This document shows, one piece after another, positions 1 to 7,939 of a stretch of DNA of 64,000 nt. A program made the translations under genes and the position numbers. Position 1 is the first letter of the stretch, and each line of letters begins with the position of its first letter. The DNA is taken from contig CBCYMK010000002.1 of assembly GCA_965183875.1 (NCBI GenBank), positions 62,001-126,000 on the forward strand, written 5' to 3'. Source of the stretch: UBA6772 sp965183875. GTDB lineage: Bacteria; Bacteroidota; Bacteroidia; Flavobacteriales; UBA7430. A model generated the notes under the pieces. That model was not told the origin of the DNA, did not search any database, and saw only the letters and a list, made by a program, of their open reading frames with translations.

Positions 1-32
1 TAAACAAATCTATTTAACCAAAACAAAATATT

Positions 33-728
33 TTAATTTATATTAAACACACAGGAATCCAACAACTTAGCTCCCGATGTCAATTCGACCGTATAAGAAC
101 CCTCAGGGATTTCAGAAGGAAAGTCGAAGGACGTATACCCTTTTTCAAAACTCGTTTCTTGTATTTCATAAAGTGTAGATTCAGCGGAATACACACGAAG
201 AGCATAGTCCCCAGAAATGGGAACATAGAAAGAGAATTTTGTTTGAGTACTCAAGACACTTTTGAGGTGGTAATAAACAGAAAAGTCTCGATTATAATCT
301 TTTGGTGTTCCCAAAGAATTAATAATCGTAAAACCATCTTTTAAATAAGTTACCCCACCCGACTGAACATTAAAAACGGAATAAACCTTATAAGTATCTG
401 TGGCTTTAGACCAGTGTAAAACTCTAAAATATTCACCTACAGACAAACCATCTTTTACGGAAGTACTTAGGTTATCTCCCCAAATAGGCAAACCGTTATG
501 TCCTTCTAAAACAACACAAGAACCGACCATTAAACCATTAAAATCTAACACGGATAACTCATCTCCTTGCTGTGGTTGTACCTCCCATGCCGAAGACAAT
601 ATAACTAAGGACAGATTACTATTAGTAAAGATCGGAATAGGGAAATTCTGAACCTCTAACTGAGTCTGCTCTTGTGCATAAGAAATTTGAAAAAACACGG
701 TAAATAAAAGTAGGATACTATTTTTCAT
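33..728 (-). CDS. Exported hypothetical protein
   Basis: I do not recognise this 231-residue protein. Residues 1-18 form a typical signal peptide (positive Lys at position 2, hydrophobic core, cleavage after SYA), so it should leave the cytoplasm. The mature part is beta-rich with many aromatic residues and no transmembrane segment. The last ~50 residues (EGSYTVEL..., ending in FNIN) recall the beta-sandwich of T9SS sorting domains but lack a clear consensus. The ATG start is preceded by TAAATTTG at 736-743 on the same strand. It is monocistronic as far as the window shows; the next gene upstream, also on the minus strand, ends about 58 bases before it. Confidence 0.7.
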   Translation of the reverse strand: MKNSILLLFTVFFQISYAQEQTQLEVQNFPIPIFTNSNLSLVILSSAWEVQPQQGDELSVLDFNGLMVGSCVVLEGHNGLPIWGDNLSTSVKDGLSVGEYFRVLHWSKATDTYKVYSVFNVQSGGVTYLKDGFTIINSLGTPKDYNRDFSVYYHLKSVLSTQTKFSFYVPISGDYALRVYSAESTLYEIQETSFEKGYTSFDFPSEIPEGSYTVELTSGAKLLDSCVFNIN

Positions 729-735
729 AATTCGG

Positions 736-743
736 CAAATTTA
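736..743 (-). promoter_or_regulatory. Bacteroidetes -7 promoter element (TAAATTTG)
   Basis: Matches the TAnnTTTG consensus of the Bacteroidetes primary sigma factor and lies 8 bases before the ATG of the exported protein gene. The leader would be extremely short. No clear -33 element was identified. Confidence 0.45.
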
Positions 744-785
744 AACTTAATTCTTTTTGGGGTTGTCGGGTACTAATTTACAAAA

Positions 786-1976
786 TCAACTTTCATTACT
801 AAGCGTTCTAAGTGCTATTGAGGTAAACATCCCTACTCCCACAGCCAAAGCTTTATTGTCGACATTAAACTTAGGGTGATGTACTCCGTGGGTGATACCT
901 AAAGATTCGTTGCGCACCCCTATCCTAAAAAAACAAGCAGGAATTTCCTGACTGTAATTAGAGAAATCTTCTGCAGTCATACGAATAGACATCTTCTCCA
1001 CTTTGTCCTCACCCAAATATTTTTTTGCAGCAGTAAAAGCATTTTGCGTAATTTTCTCATCATTTTTAAGGTAGGGGTACCCAAAAGAAATATCCAAACA
1101 TCCTGAAGCATTTCTCGACTCCAAAAAGTCTTTTACAAAAAGGGGTAATTTATGATGTAGAGATTTCCTCCATACCTCATCCATAGTCCTTAATGTACCT
1201 TTAGCTAAAGCTTTTTCGGGTATCACATTTGTTGCCCCATGAGCTTGAAGATCGCCAAAAGCAAAAATAAAAGGCGAATCTCCTAGAGCTAGTGAATTTA
1301 TATAAGCCTCTAGTTTTGGCAATAATTCAGCAATAATCATTATCGGATTTGTATACTGATCTGGCAATGCGGCATGCCCTCCTTTACCAATTACAGAAAG
1401 ATACAACTCATCGCAAGCAGCCATATACATACCTTCTCTAAAACCTACTTTCCCTACCTCCATAGAAGGGAGTACATGTAAAGCATAAATCTCATCGACC
1501 TTAGGGTTCTCTAAAACTCCCTCAGAAATCATCAAAGAAGCACCGCCAGGGAGCAGTTCTTCTCCGGGTTGGAAAATTAATTTTATGGTTCCTTCGAAAT
1601 CTGATTTTATTGAATTTAATATTTTTGCAGCACCCAATAAACAACTTGTATGTACATCGTGACCACAAGCGTGCATAACACCCTCCACTATAGATTTACA
1701 AGAAATTTCATTTTCTTCCTGTATAGGAAGTGCATCAAGATCTGCTCTCAGGGCAATGCATTTTTTGGAAGGATGCTTACCTTCAATAAGTGCAACTATT
1801 CCTGTTCCGGCAACACCAGACTTATAAGGAATATTCATCTCATCTAACTTTTGAGAAACAAATTTAGCCGTATTAAACTCTTTAAAAGAAAGTTCTGGAT
1901 TTGCATGAATATGCTCTCGCCACTCTATAAGTTCGCGGAATAATTCAGATACCTTTTGTTTAATATTATGCAACAC
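786..1976 (-). CDS. M20 family amidohydrolase (N-acyl-amino acid / hippurate hydrolase type)
   Basis: A 396-residue metallopeptidase-fold amidohydrolase that would remove the acyl group from N-acylated amino acids in the cytoplasm. Family motifs are in order: MHACGHDVHTSCLLGAA (metal ligands), QPGEE followed by GG..LMISEGVL, ALHVLP, the dimerisation domain with GKGGHAALPD, TAEDFSNYSQEIP and the C-terminal HGVHHPKFNVD. Length fits the family. The start is GTG and overlaps the end of the upstream SDR gene by 11 bases, so the two are probably co-transcribed and translationally coupled. The true substrate cannot be told from sequence; hippurate hydrolase, aminoacylase and IAA-amino-acid hydrolase names are all used for this subfamily. 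Confidence 0.9.
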   Translation of the reverse strand: MLHNIKQKVSELFRELIEWREHIHANPELSFKEFNTAKFVSQKLDEMNIPYKSGVAGTGIVALIEGKHPSKKCIALRADLDALPIQEENEISCKSIVEGVMHACGHDVHTSCLLGAAKILNSIKSDFEGTIKLIFQPGEELLPGGASLMISEGVLENPKVDEIYALHVLPSMEVGKVGFREGMYMAACDELYLSVIGKGGHAALPDQYTNPIMIIAELLPKLEAYINSLALGDSPFIFAFGDLQAHGATNVIPEKALAKGTLRTMDEVWRKSLHHKLPLFVKDFLESRNASGCLDISFGYPYLKNDEKITQNAFTAAKKYLGEDKVEKMSIRMTAEDFSNYSQEIPACFFRIGVRNESLGITHGVHHPKFNVDNKALAVGVGMFTSIALRTLSNES

Positions 1977-2784
1977 AATTATTTTTTTTCATATTCCTAC
2001 CTACCAACCATCTATTCAAGCTTTCGGGCATTAAACGCATTAATATCATCAATACTTTTGCTCCTATCCCAGGAATAATTACGCCCTTACCTTTTAGCAT
2101 TCCACGAACAATATAGGCAGCAGTAACATCCACATATAAACTGGTCCATTTAGCAATTACCCCACTCGATTTAATTCTTTTTATTACGGCAGGGTTGGTG
2201 TAAACTCCTCCAGGACAAGAAACAGATACTTGAACGGCATCCTCTTTTAATTCTGATGAAATTGCTTTCGAAAAAGAATAAATAAACGCTTTAGATGCAG
2301 TATAAATTGCTTTATATGGAATAGGCTTATAGCTTCCTAAGCTACTCATATTTAAAATATACGACCTATCGAATTTCTTTAACATTGGAAGGAACAACTT
2401 AATTAATTGCAACATAGGGAAAATATTCAACTGTACTAAACTCTTATCGAATTCAATAGTAGTCTCCTCAAAGCTTCCCGCCGACCCCAAACCAACATTA
2501 TTTACAAGAACCTGAACATCGATAGAGTTTTCCAAGCACCAAGAATAGATTTCTTGTGTACTTTCTGTATTTAGTAAGTCCTTCACTAAACAGTAACAAG
2601 TAATATCATAGTTAGATTCTAGTGAGACTTTAAGCTCATTTAAAGCCTTTTCATCTATCGAAACAGCAATAATTGAAACCCCCTTAGAAGCCCATTCGTT
2701 TGCCATAGCGCGTCCGATCCCATGACACGCACCAGTAATTAAACAGAAACCCTTTATTGGTGATATAACAGTTTTATCCCTCAA
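1966..2784 (-). CDS. Short-chain dehydrogenase/reductase
   Basis: A 272-residue classical SDR. The N-terminal Rossmann motif is TGACHGIGRAMA, followed by NNVG, the catalytic Ser in LNMSSLGSY and the YTASKAF Tyr-Lys pair, then CPGGVYT. A hydrophobic stretch near the C-terminus (VLMILMRLMPESLNRWLVGRN) resembles the membrane-associated tail of the DltE/YqjQ/hydroxysteroid dehydrogenase-like SDRs. The only start available in frame is TTG, which falls inside a TAAGTTTG promoter-like motif, so the exact N-terminus is uncertain; no ATG occurs before the nucleotide-binding motif. It overlaps the downstream amidohydrolase gene. Confidence 0.88.
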   Translation of the reverse strand: MRDKTVISPIKGFCLITGACHGIGRAMANEWASKGVSIIAVSIDEKALNELKVSLESNYDITCYCLVKDLLNTESTQEIYSWCLENSIDVQVLVNNVGLGSAGSFEETTIEFDKSLVQLNIFPMLQLIKLFLPMLKKFDRSYILNMSSLGSYKPIPYKAIYTASKAFIYSFSKAISSELKEDAVQVSVSCPGGVYTNPAVIKRIKSSGVIAKWTSLYVDVTAAYIVRGMLKGKGVIIPGIGAKVLMILMRLMPESLNRWLVGRNMKKNNCVA

Positions 2785-2843
2785 ACTTAATATGAATTTT
2801 ATTTAATGCGAATGTAAACTATATTAATCGTTTTAAAAATATT

Positions 2844-2851
2844 TATATTTG
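2844..2851 (+). promoter_or_regulatory. Bacteroidetes -7 promoter element (TATATTTG)
   Basis: Perfect TAnnTTTG match 27 bases before the ATG at 2879. A TTG start inside this motif would add ten residues to the lipoprotein, but the promoter reading and the better signal peptide favour the downstream ATG. Confidence 0.65.
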
Positions 2852-2878
2852 AAGTCGAAAACAAAAAAATTCTTTCAA

Positions 2879-3517
2879 ATGTTACAAAGATTATCTTTTT
2901 GCCTACTTATACTACTCAGTGTTTCTGCTTGTAAAAAAGAAACTACTGTATGTAAGGACGAGAATGCCATAAACTACAATATGGAAGATACTGATGGAGG
3001 CGCTGATTGCTTGTACGACATTGATGTAAATCAGCATCTGTACGGTGAATGGAAGGTGATGTACCATTTAGTTTATAAGCTTCCTTCAAACACTACTTTA
3101 AATAATTTAATTTCAGACTACTCTGCCTTATCATATGTTGAATTTGAAGCTCTCTACGATGTGGACTACCCATTAAGTGAGATTGAATGGGCTGAATTTA
3201 TTACCTCACAGTTAGGGTTGACCTATTTTGAAATAGAGACCCCTGAAGAATCACCTGTATTCTTGAGTATAGAATATACCACAGACTCTAAAGTTAAGTA
3301 CTACTACGACTCTACTATAGACAATAGCCTCACCCATAAATGGGTGCAATTTGACTACGACCACCTAGCTTATTATACAGGAAACTATATACCATCTGAA
3401 GAGCTCGACATGGTAGAACTTGAAGTCTTAGATGCTGAAAACCTCCACTATAAGAGGGTCGTAAAACAAGGGAACACCAAACTCATAGAATACCGAAGAT
3501 GTATAAAATTGAACTAG
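2879..3517 (+). CDS. Lipoprotein with one cysteine repeat and lipocalin-like body
   Basis: An exported lipoprotein of about 212 residues. Starting at the ATG at 2879 gives a clean type II signal peptide ending in the lipobox SVSAC; the in-frame TTG at 2849 lies in the promoter. After the lipid-modified Cys comes one copy of the cysteine repeat (C.DENAINYN...DC), then a domain starting YGEWKVMY, resembling the GxW start of small lipocalin-like domains. The body shares the 'E.EW.EF' pattern with the two lipoproteins at 5055 and 5816, marking them as relatives. The next gene starts one base after its stop. The molecular function is unknown. Confidence 0.75.
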   Translation: MLQRLSFCLLILLSVSACKKETTVCKDENAINYNMEDTDGGADCLYDIDVNQHLYGEWKVMYHLVYKLPSNTTLNNLISDYSALSYVEFEALYDVDYPLSEIEWAEFITSQLGLTYFEIETPEESPVFLSIEYTTDSKVKYYYDSTIDNSLTHKWVQFDYDHLAYYTGNYIPSEELDMVELEVLDAENLHYKRVVKQGNTKLIEYRRCIKLN

Positions 3518-3518
3518 G

Positions 3519-4168
3519 ATGATTACTATAAAAAGCTTCACATTTAATCCTTTTCAGGAGAATACCTATATCGCCTACGACGAAACTAAGGAATGCATAA
3601 TTGTAGACCCTGGTTGTTACGACGATAACGAAAATACCATCCTTAAATCGTTTATAGAAAAAGAAGGACTTAAGCCTGTAGCAGCTAATTAACACCCACT
3701 GTCATTTAGACCATATATTTGGAAATAAATTTGTTGCAGACACCTACAACTTAAATCCGGTGATGCATAAACTAGATTTACCCATGCTAGAATACGCTCC
3801 GATTGGCAGCTAGCTAAATATGGTGTTCACCTAGGAGAACTTACCTGAAGTGAACTCTTTTATTGAAGAAGGAGATCTGGTAGAAATTTGGGAATTCTAG
3901 AATTTGAAGTACTGTTTACCCCAGGGCATGCCCCAGGACATATATGCCTGGTTAATAAAAAAGAAAATATTGCTCTTTGTGCAGATGTCTCTGTTTCACC
4001 TTAAGTATTGGTAGAACGGATTTACCTATGGGAGACCACCAAACCTTACTCAACTCAATTAGAGAGAAGTTATTTATACTAGACAATGACGAGATGAACG
4101 TTTACCCTGGACATGGACCAAAAACTTCTATCGGATTTGAAAAAGAAAACAATCCCTTTTTAAAATAG
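3519..4168 (+). pseudogene. MBL-fold hydrolase (glyoxalase II-like), multiply frameshifted
   Basis: The reading frame starts at the ATG at 3519 (MITIKSFTFNPFQENTY) and stops after 57 codons, but the family's motifs continue in other frames: NTHCHLDHIFGNKF at about 3690 (HxHxDH metal site), DWQLAKYGVHLGE near 3810, LPEVNSFIEEGDLVE near 3850, FTPGHAPGH near 3920, and SIGRTDLPMGDHQTL through YPGHGP to the stop at 4168. At least five small indels between about 3680 and 4010 are needed to restore one frame. The intact protein would be a ~210-residue thiolesterase-like MBL hydrolase common in Bacteroidetes. This could be a decaying gene, but other indel clusters in the window suggest consensus errors. 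It follows the lipoprotein gene by one base. Confidence 0.8.
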
Positions 4169-4313
4169 CTATAAAAATTCCAGTCTTTAATTTACAGTAA
4201 GAGTTAAACTCACCCGTAATAAGACTTAGCAGACAATAAACTCCATTTTTCTTTTTTTATTGCTTATCAATTTATTAGATTCGCCACGTTTAAAAACTAA
4301 CATAAAAACGATT

Positions 4314-4946
4314 ATGAAAAAAATTGCATTATTATCAGTATTCGCTGCACTAGTATCTTTCTCTTCTTGTGTAAAAGAAACAGAAGTAGAAGTAATTAAA
4401 GGTTGTACAGACGTTACTGCAAACAACTATATGGCCGATGCTACAGAAGATGATGGTTCTTGTACATACACTATTGAAGGTTGTACAGATGCTACAGCAT
4501 CAAACTATAACGCAGCTGCAACAGTAGAAAATGGTTCTTGTACTTACGCTGCAGATTTATACGCAGGTGTTTATGCAGTTGCAGAAGCTTGTTCTGGTGG
4601 AGAATATACTTATGACCAAGAGATTACTGTTGATGGTAATGAAATTACTTTAGTAAATGCATTCGGTTGGTCTGCAGGTACACAAAACGATTTAACTATT
4701 GCTATTACAGGTAACACTTTTTCTGTTACAGGTCTTGAAACAATAATCGAAGGTAACGGAAATGAATTCCCTGGAGCATTTGATTTAGATGCTGAGTTAG
4801 ACGGAAACGTTTTAACTATTTCTTATACTTTGTATTTAGATACTGATGGATCTGGATTAGCAGTATACGATGAGTGTGTAGCTACTTGTACTTTAGGTGG
4901 TGGAAAAGCAACTTTCACTTCGTCTAAAAAATACTTAAATCTTTAA
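4314..4946 (+). CDS. Lipoprotein with two cysteine repeats
   Basis: A lipoprotein of about 210 residues. The ATG at 4314 begins a signal peptide with lipobox SFSSC; a longer frame from 4260 would add 18 unrelated residues. The mature N-terminus holds two tandem repeats of the form GCTD.TA.NY...AT..DGSC, each with two Cys that could form a disulfide. The rest (YAGVYAVAEACSGGEY..., with further Cys pairs) is beta-rich and different from the lipoproteins on either side. A strong terminator follows at 4971-4992. The gene is AT-rich with a regular, highly expressed style of codon use. Function unknown; a surface-anchored binding or structural role is inference only. Confidence 0.75.
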   Translation: MKKIALLSVFAALVSFSSCVKETEVEVIKGCTDVTANNYMADATEDDGSCTYTIEGCTDATASNYNAAATVENGSCTYAADLYAGVYAVAEACSGGEYTYDQEITVDGNEITLVNAFGWSAGTQNDLTIAITGNTFSVTGLETIIEGNGNEFPGAFDLDAELDGNVLTISYTLYLDTDGSGLAVYDECVATCTLGGGKATFTSSKKYLNL

Positions 4947-4970
4947 GATTTATTTTTCACAACATTTAAA

Positions 4971-5000
4971 AGCCCACGTACATGCGTGGGCTTTTTTTTT
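4971..5000 (+). terminator. Rho-independent terminator after the 4314 lipoprotein gene
   Basis: Stem AGCCCACG (4971-4978), loop TACATG, stem CGTGGGCT (4985-4992), followed by a run of T. It ends the upstream lipoprotein transcript; the next promoter follows at once. Confidence 0.85.
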
Positions 5001-5017
5001 GCTTTAGTTTTAAAAAG

Positions 5018-5025
5018 TATATTTG
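5018..5025 (+). promoter_or_regulatory. Bacteroidetes promoter: TATATTTG with upstream TTTG
   Basis: Perfect -7 match, with a TTTG at 4998-5001 at roughly the -33 distance (16-base gap). It lies 30 bases before the ATG at 5055 and just after the previous terminator, so this lipoprotein gene is its own transcription unit. Confidence 0.65.
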
Positions 5026-5054
5026 GAGTTACAAACAAATTAAAAAACCACAAA

Positions 5055-5675
5055 ATGAAAAAAATCTCAATTTTAACAATCCTTGCTGCAATGTTATCCT
5101 TCTCATCATGTGAAGAAGATCCAATTTTAGGATGTATGGACGAAACAGCTATTAATTATGATGCTCTAGCAACAGAAGATGACGGTTCGTGTGAATACCT
5201 AACAAATGCAGACTTAATTATTGGTTCTTGGACATCAGACTCCTCTGAAGTTAGAATGATGCTGCCCGAAGAGATACTCACTGTAATAGCTATGTATTCT
5301 GAAGATATGACACCTGAAGAATTTGAAGAAGAATTTGGATTCCTAATGCCTACTTCAGATGAGGAATGGGAACAAATATTAGAAGAAGGTGTTATAGTAA
5401 CTGGTGAAGGTTATGAGGGTACGGTAACGATTGCGAATAGTACATTTACAATTAACCAAATGGACGGTGATGTTCTAAACTTGGAATACGAATTGGTGAA
5501 TGGTAATAGAATTGAATTTATCGACCCAAACTTCGACCCCGAAGATGATGACTTTGAATATTTCGACGTTATTAATGTCAATGAAACTAATCTAACCCTC
5601 TTCTCTACCTTACTTTTTCAACCTGATGAAGAAACACCTATAGAAGCAGAAGTAACTATATACTTAAGCAAGTAA
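5055..5675 (+). CDS. Lipoprotein with one cysteine repeat and acidic lipocalin-like domain
   Basis: A lipoprotein of about 206 residues. The ATG at 5055 gives a signal peptide with lipobox SFSSC; the upstream in-frame extension from 4986 runs through the promoter and terminator and is not credible. After EEDPILGCMDETAINYDALATEDD-type repeat sequence comes LIIGSWTSDSSEV (GxW start of a lipocalin-like domain), a very acidic middle (TPEEFEEEFG, MPTSDEEWEQ) and a C-terminal beta region with NETNLTLFS. The first ~40 mature residues and the C-terminal NETNLTL motif are nearly the same as in the next lipoprotein, so the two arose by duplication. Function unknown. Confidence 0.75.
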   Translation: MKKISILTILAAMLSFSSCEEDPILGCMDETAINYDALATEDDGSCEYLTNADLIIGSWTSDSSEVRMMLPEEILTVIAMYSEDMTPEEFEEEFGFLMPTSDEEWEQILEEGVIVTGEGYEGTVTIANSTFTINQMDGDVLNLEYELVNGNRIEFIDPNFDPEDDDFEYFDVINVNETNLTLFSTLLFQPDEETPIEAEVTIYLSK

Positions 5676-5731
5676 CCAATTACTGTTCATCTTATACTAT
5701 TTTACTTACCAACTGATGTTACTCTTAAAAA

Positions 5732-5758
5732 AAGCCTCGCAAATGCGAGGCTTTTTTT
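5732..5758 (+). terminator. Rho-independent terminator after the 5055 lipoprotein gene
   Basis: Stem AAGCCTCGC (5732-5740), loop AAAT, stem GCGAGGCTT (5745-5753), then T-rich. It separates the two paralogous lipoprotein genes into single-gene units. Confidence 0.85.
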
Positions 5759-5815
5759 GTCCAAAAAAAAATTATAAATTGCATTTAAATTATCAAATAA
5801 TCTTAAAAAACAATC

Positions 5816-6550
5816 ATGAAAAAACTTTCTCTATTTACGGCTTTAGCTGTAATCCTTTCTTTTTCTTCCTGTGAAGATGATCCTATTTTAGGATGTATGG
5901 ATCAAACCGCTCTTAACTATGATGCACTAGCCACAGAAGCAGATGGTTCTTGTGAGTTTAATGTAAATGGATGTACAGATACATTGGCAATTAACTATAA
6001 TGTATTAGCAACCTTAGACGATGGTACTTGCGAATACCCTGTATTTGGATGTATGGATCCTTTAGCAACTAACTTTAATGAATTAGCTGATACAGATGAT
6101 GAATCTTGTCTTTATTTCGAAGATTTAATTATTGGTACTTGGAATGGGGTTGATGCTACATTTATGGCTGAACTTTCAAATCAAATGATTACTATGATTC
6201 AGATGATGAATCCAGAGGATTTCGAGATGGAATTTGGAACGACAATGCCAACTACAACAGAAGATTGGAATTACTTCTTTGAAACTAATTTTGGAGAAAC
6301 TGAATCTATGGAAGGAACTACTCTAGAGTTTGACGGAAGTAACTTTATACTGACTGAAGATGGAGACATAGAAAGTTTTGCTTATAACTTTACAAGTTTA
6401 ACTAGCTTTAATGTTGATGCAACAGCGTCTATAGGAGTGAGTTATTTTGATGTTTTAGTTTGTAACGAAACAAATTTAACTCTGTATTCTGAGGTCTTTA
6501 ATCCTGAAGAGAACATGACTTATACAATTAAAGTCAACTTTATTAAGTAA
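5816..6550 (+). CDS. Lipoprotein with three cysteine repeats and lipocalin-like domain
   Basis: A 244-residue lipoprotein (lipobox SFSSC). Three tandem cysteine repeats follow the lipid anchor: GCMDQTALNYDALATEADGSC, then a GCTDTLAINYN copy and a GCMDPLATNFN copy. After them come LIIGTWNGVDAT (GxW) and a region with EDFEMEFGTTMPTTTEDWNYFFE, aligned by eye with the same positions of the 5055 protein, and NETNLTLYSEVF near the end. The difference in repeat number between neighbours (one versus three) points to repeat expansion after gene duplication. Function unknown. Confidence 0.75.
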   Translation: MKKLSLFTALAVILSFSSCEDDPILGCMDQTALNYDALATEADGSCEFNVNGCTDTLAINYNVLATLDDGTCEYPVFGCMDPLATNFNELADTDDESCLYFEDLIIGTWNGVDATFMAELSNQMITMIQMMNPEDFEMEFGTTMPTTTEDWNYFFETNFGETESMEGTTLEFDGSNFILTEDGDIESFAYNFTSLTSFNVDATASIGVSYFDVLVCNETNLTLYSEVFNPEENMTYTIKVNFIK

Positions 6551-6552
6551 TC

Positions 6553-6582
6553 AAAAAAGCCCCGCAAATGCGGGGCTTTTTT
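6553..6582. terminator. Bidirectional terminator between convergent genes
   Basis: Perfect stem AAAAAAGCCCCGC (6553-6565), loop AAAT, stem GCGGGGCTTTTTT (6570-6582). A-run and T-run flank both sides, so it can end the lipoprotein transcript and the opposing kmo transcript. Confidence 0.9.
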
Positions 6583-6595
6583 GATGCTATTTATA

Positions 6596-7939
6596 CTAGC
6601 CTATCATTTGGAGCATACGCTCTTCTATTTCTTCAGAATCCCACTTCTCCTCTATTCCATCGATGTGAATTATTTCTTGCATCATCGCTTCTTGCTTTTG
6701 TCCTAAAGACCAAGCTTTCGCATAAGGGATGTCAGAAAAAGTTACCATAGAATATAAGGGTAACCATTTGTTTGGATATTTAGTAGAAAAATGTTTTTCA
6801 ATTTTCTTTTGTAGTAAAAATTTCGGGTCAGCTGTTTTATCACGCATCACCATAAAATTATGGATAGATAGATCCTGAATGGCATCTCCATTTTCTTTTC
6901 TCGCTATTTCGTAAGCTTTAAAACAAGCTTCCCAATCATCGCCATGTTCTTCCATCAATTCATTAAAGATGGTACAATCTTCAAATCCAGAATTCATTCC
7001 TTGTCCATAAAAGGGAACCGTAGCATGCGAAGCATCACCAATAAGCATTACCTTATCAGAAACAGTCCAAGGGAAACAACGAATAATACCCAATGATGAA
7101 GTTGGGTTCTCTTTAAAATCTTGTAATAATGTAGGCATCAAATTAACAGTATCGGGAAAAAACTCCTTAAAGAAATTTAAAATATCCGTATCGTTTTTGA
7201 GGCTATTAAAAGAATACTCTCCTTCAAAAGGGAAAAATAAAGTACAGGTAAAACTACCATCTAAATTCGGTAAGGCTATTAACATATATGAACCTCTAGG
7301 CCATATATGTAAAGCATTTACTTCTAACTTATGTGTACCATCTTCGTTAGCTGGAATATGCAATTCCTTATAACCGTGCTCAATATAACGCTGCTCAAAA
7401 TTAAAACGATCTTGACGCTGCATTTGTGTACGTACAGCAGAATAAATCCCATCTGCTCCTACTATATGATCGGCTTTTACATCTGTAAGCTCCTTACTGA
7501 TATAATTTTCAAATGTTGCAGAAGCTTTATTTAAATCTACTTCAACACACTTTTCATTAAAGTGAAAATTCACTTTTTCTTCGCGCTCAGCCAAATCCAT
7601 TAAGAGCGCGTTTAAGCCAGCTCTAGAAACAGAATAAATAGCCTCTCCTTCGTTCCCATAAGCCTGATCGGTAAGCGTCCCGTCTAAGGCATGCATAACA
7701 CGTTTGTGCATAGGAATAGCCATCTTCATAACTTCTTCCTCTATCCCTACTCCAGCCAAAGCCTTCCATCCTCTGGTAGATAAGGCTAGGTTAATGGACT
7801 TTCCTGCACCGATAGTGTCAGTACGCATGTCTTTTCTACGTTCAAAAACATCTACTTGATGGCCTTTTTTAGCCAAGTAAATGGCAAATAGAGAACCAAC
7901 TAAACCGGCTCCTGCTACAGTAAATTTCTTTTCTAACAT
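6596..7939 (-). CDS. kmo: Kynurenine 3-monooxygenase
   Basis: A 447-residue FAD-dependent hydroxylase that converts L-kynurenine to 3-hydroxykynurenine using NADPH and O2. The N-terminus has the GxGxxG dinucleotide fold (VAGAGLVGSLFAIYLAKKG) ending in an acidic FERR, and the second FAD motif is present as LIGDASHATVPFYGQGMNSGFED. The KMO-typical arginine-containing NLALSTRG segment is also present. The C-terminus has hydrophobic residues that in the family associate with membranes. The start overlaps the end of kynU by seven bases, so the two are an operon. Together they supply 3-hydroxyanthranilate from kynurenine, either for NAD synthesis or tryptophan breakdown; the first and last pathway enzymes are not in this window. 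Confidence 0.95.
   Translation of the reverse strand: MLEKKFTVAGAGLVGSLFAIYLAKKGHQVDVFERRKDMRTDTIGAGKSINLALSTRGWKALAGVGIEEEVMKMAIPMHKRVMHALDGTLTDQAYGNEGEAIYSVSRAGLNALLMDLAEREEKVNFHFNEKCVEVDLNKASATFENYISKELTDVKADHIVGADGIYSAVRTQMQRQDRFNFEQRYIEHGYKELHIPANEDGTHKLEVNALHIWPRGSYMLIALPNLDGSFTCTLFFPFEGEYSFNSLKNDTDILNFFKEFFPDTVNLMPTLLQDFKENPTSSLGIIRCFPWTVSDKVMLIGDASHATVPFYGQGMNSGFEDCTIFNELMEEHGDDWEACFKAYEIARKENGDAIQDLSIHNFMVMRDKTADPKFLLQKKIEKHFSTKYPNKWLPLYSMVTFSDIPYAKAWSLGQKQEAMMQEIIHIDGIEEKWDSEEIEERMLQMIG

Noticed and set aside
2849..2878. TTG start giving the first lipoprotein ten extra N-terminal residues
   Set aside because: The TTG is the end of a perfect -7 promoter element and the extension spoils the signal peptide; ATG at 2879 fits the lipobox distance.
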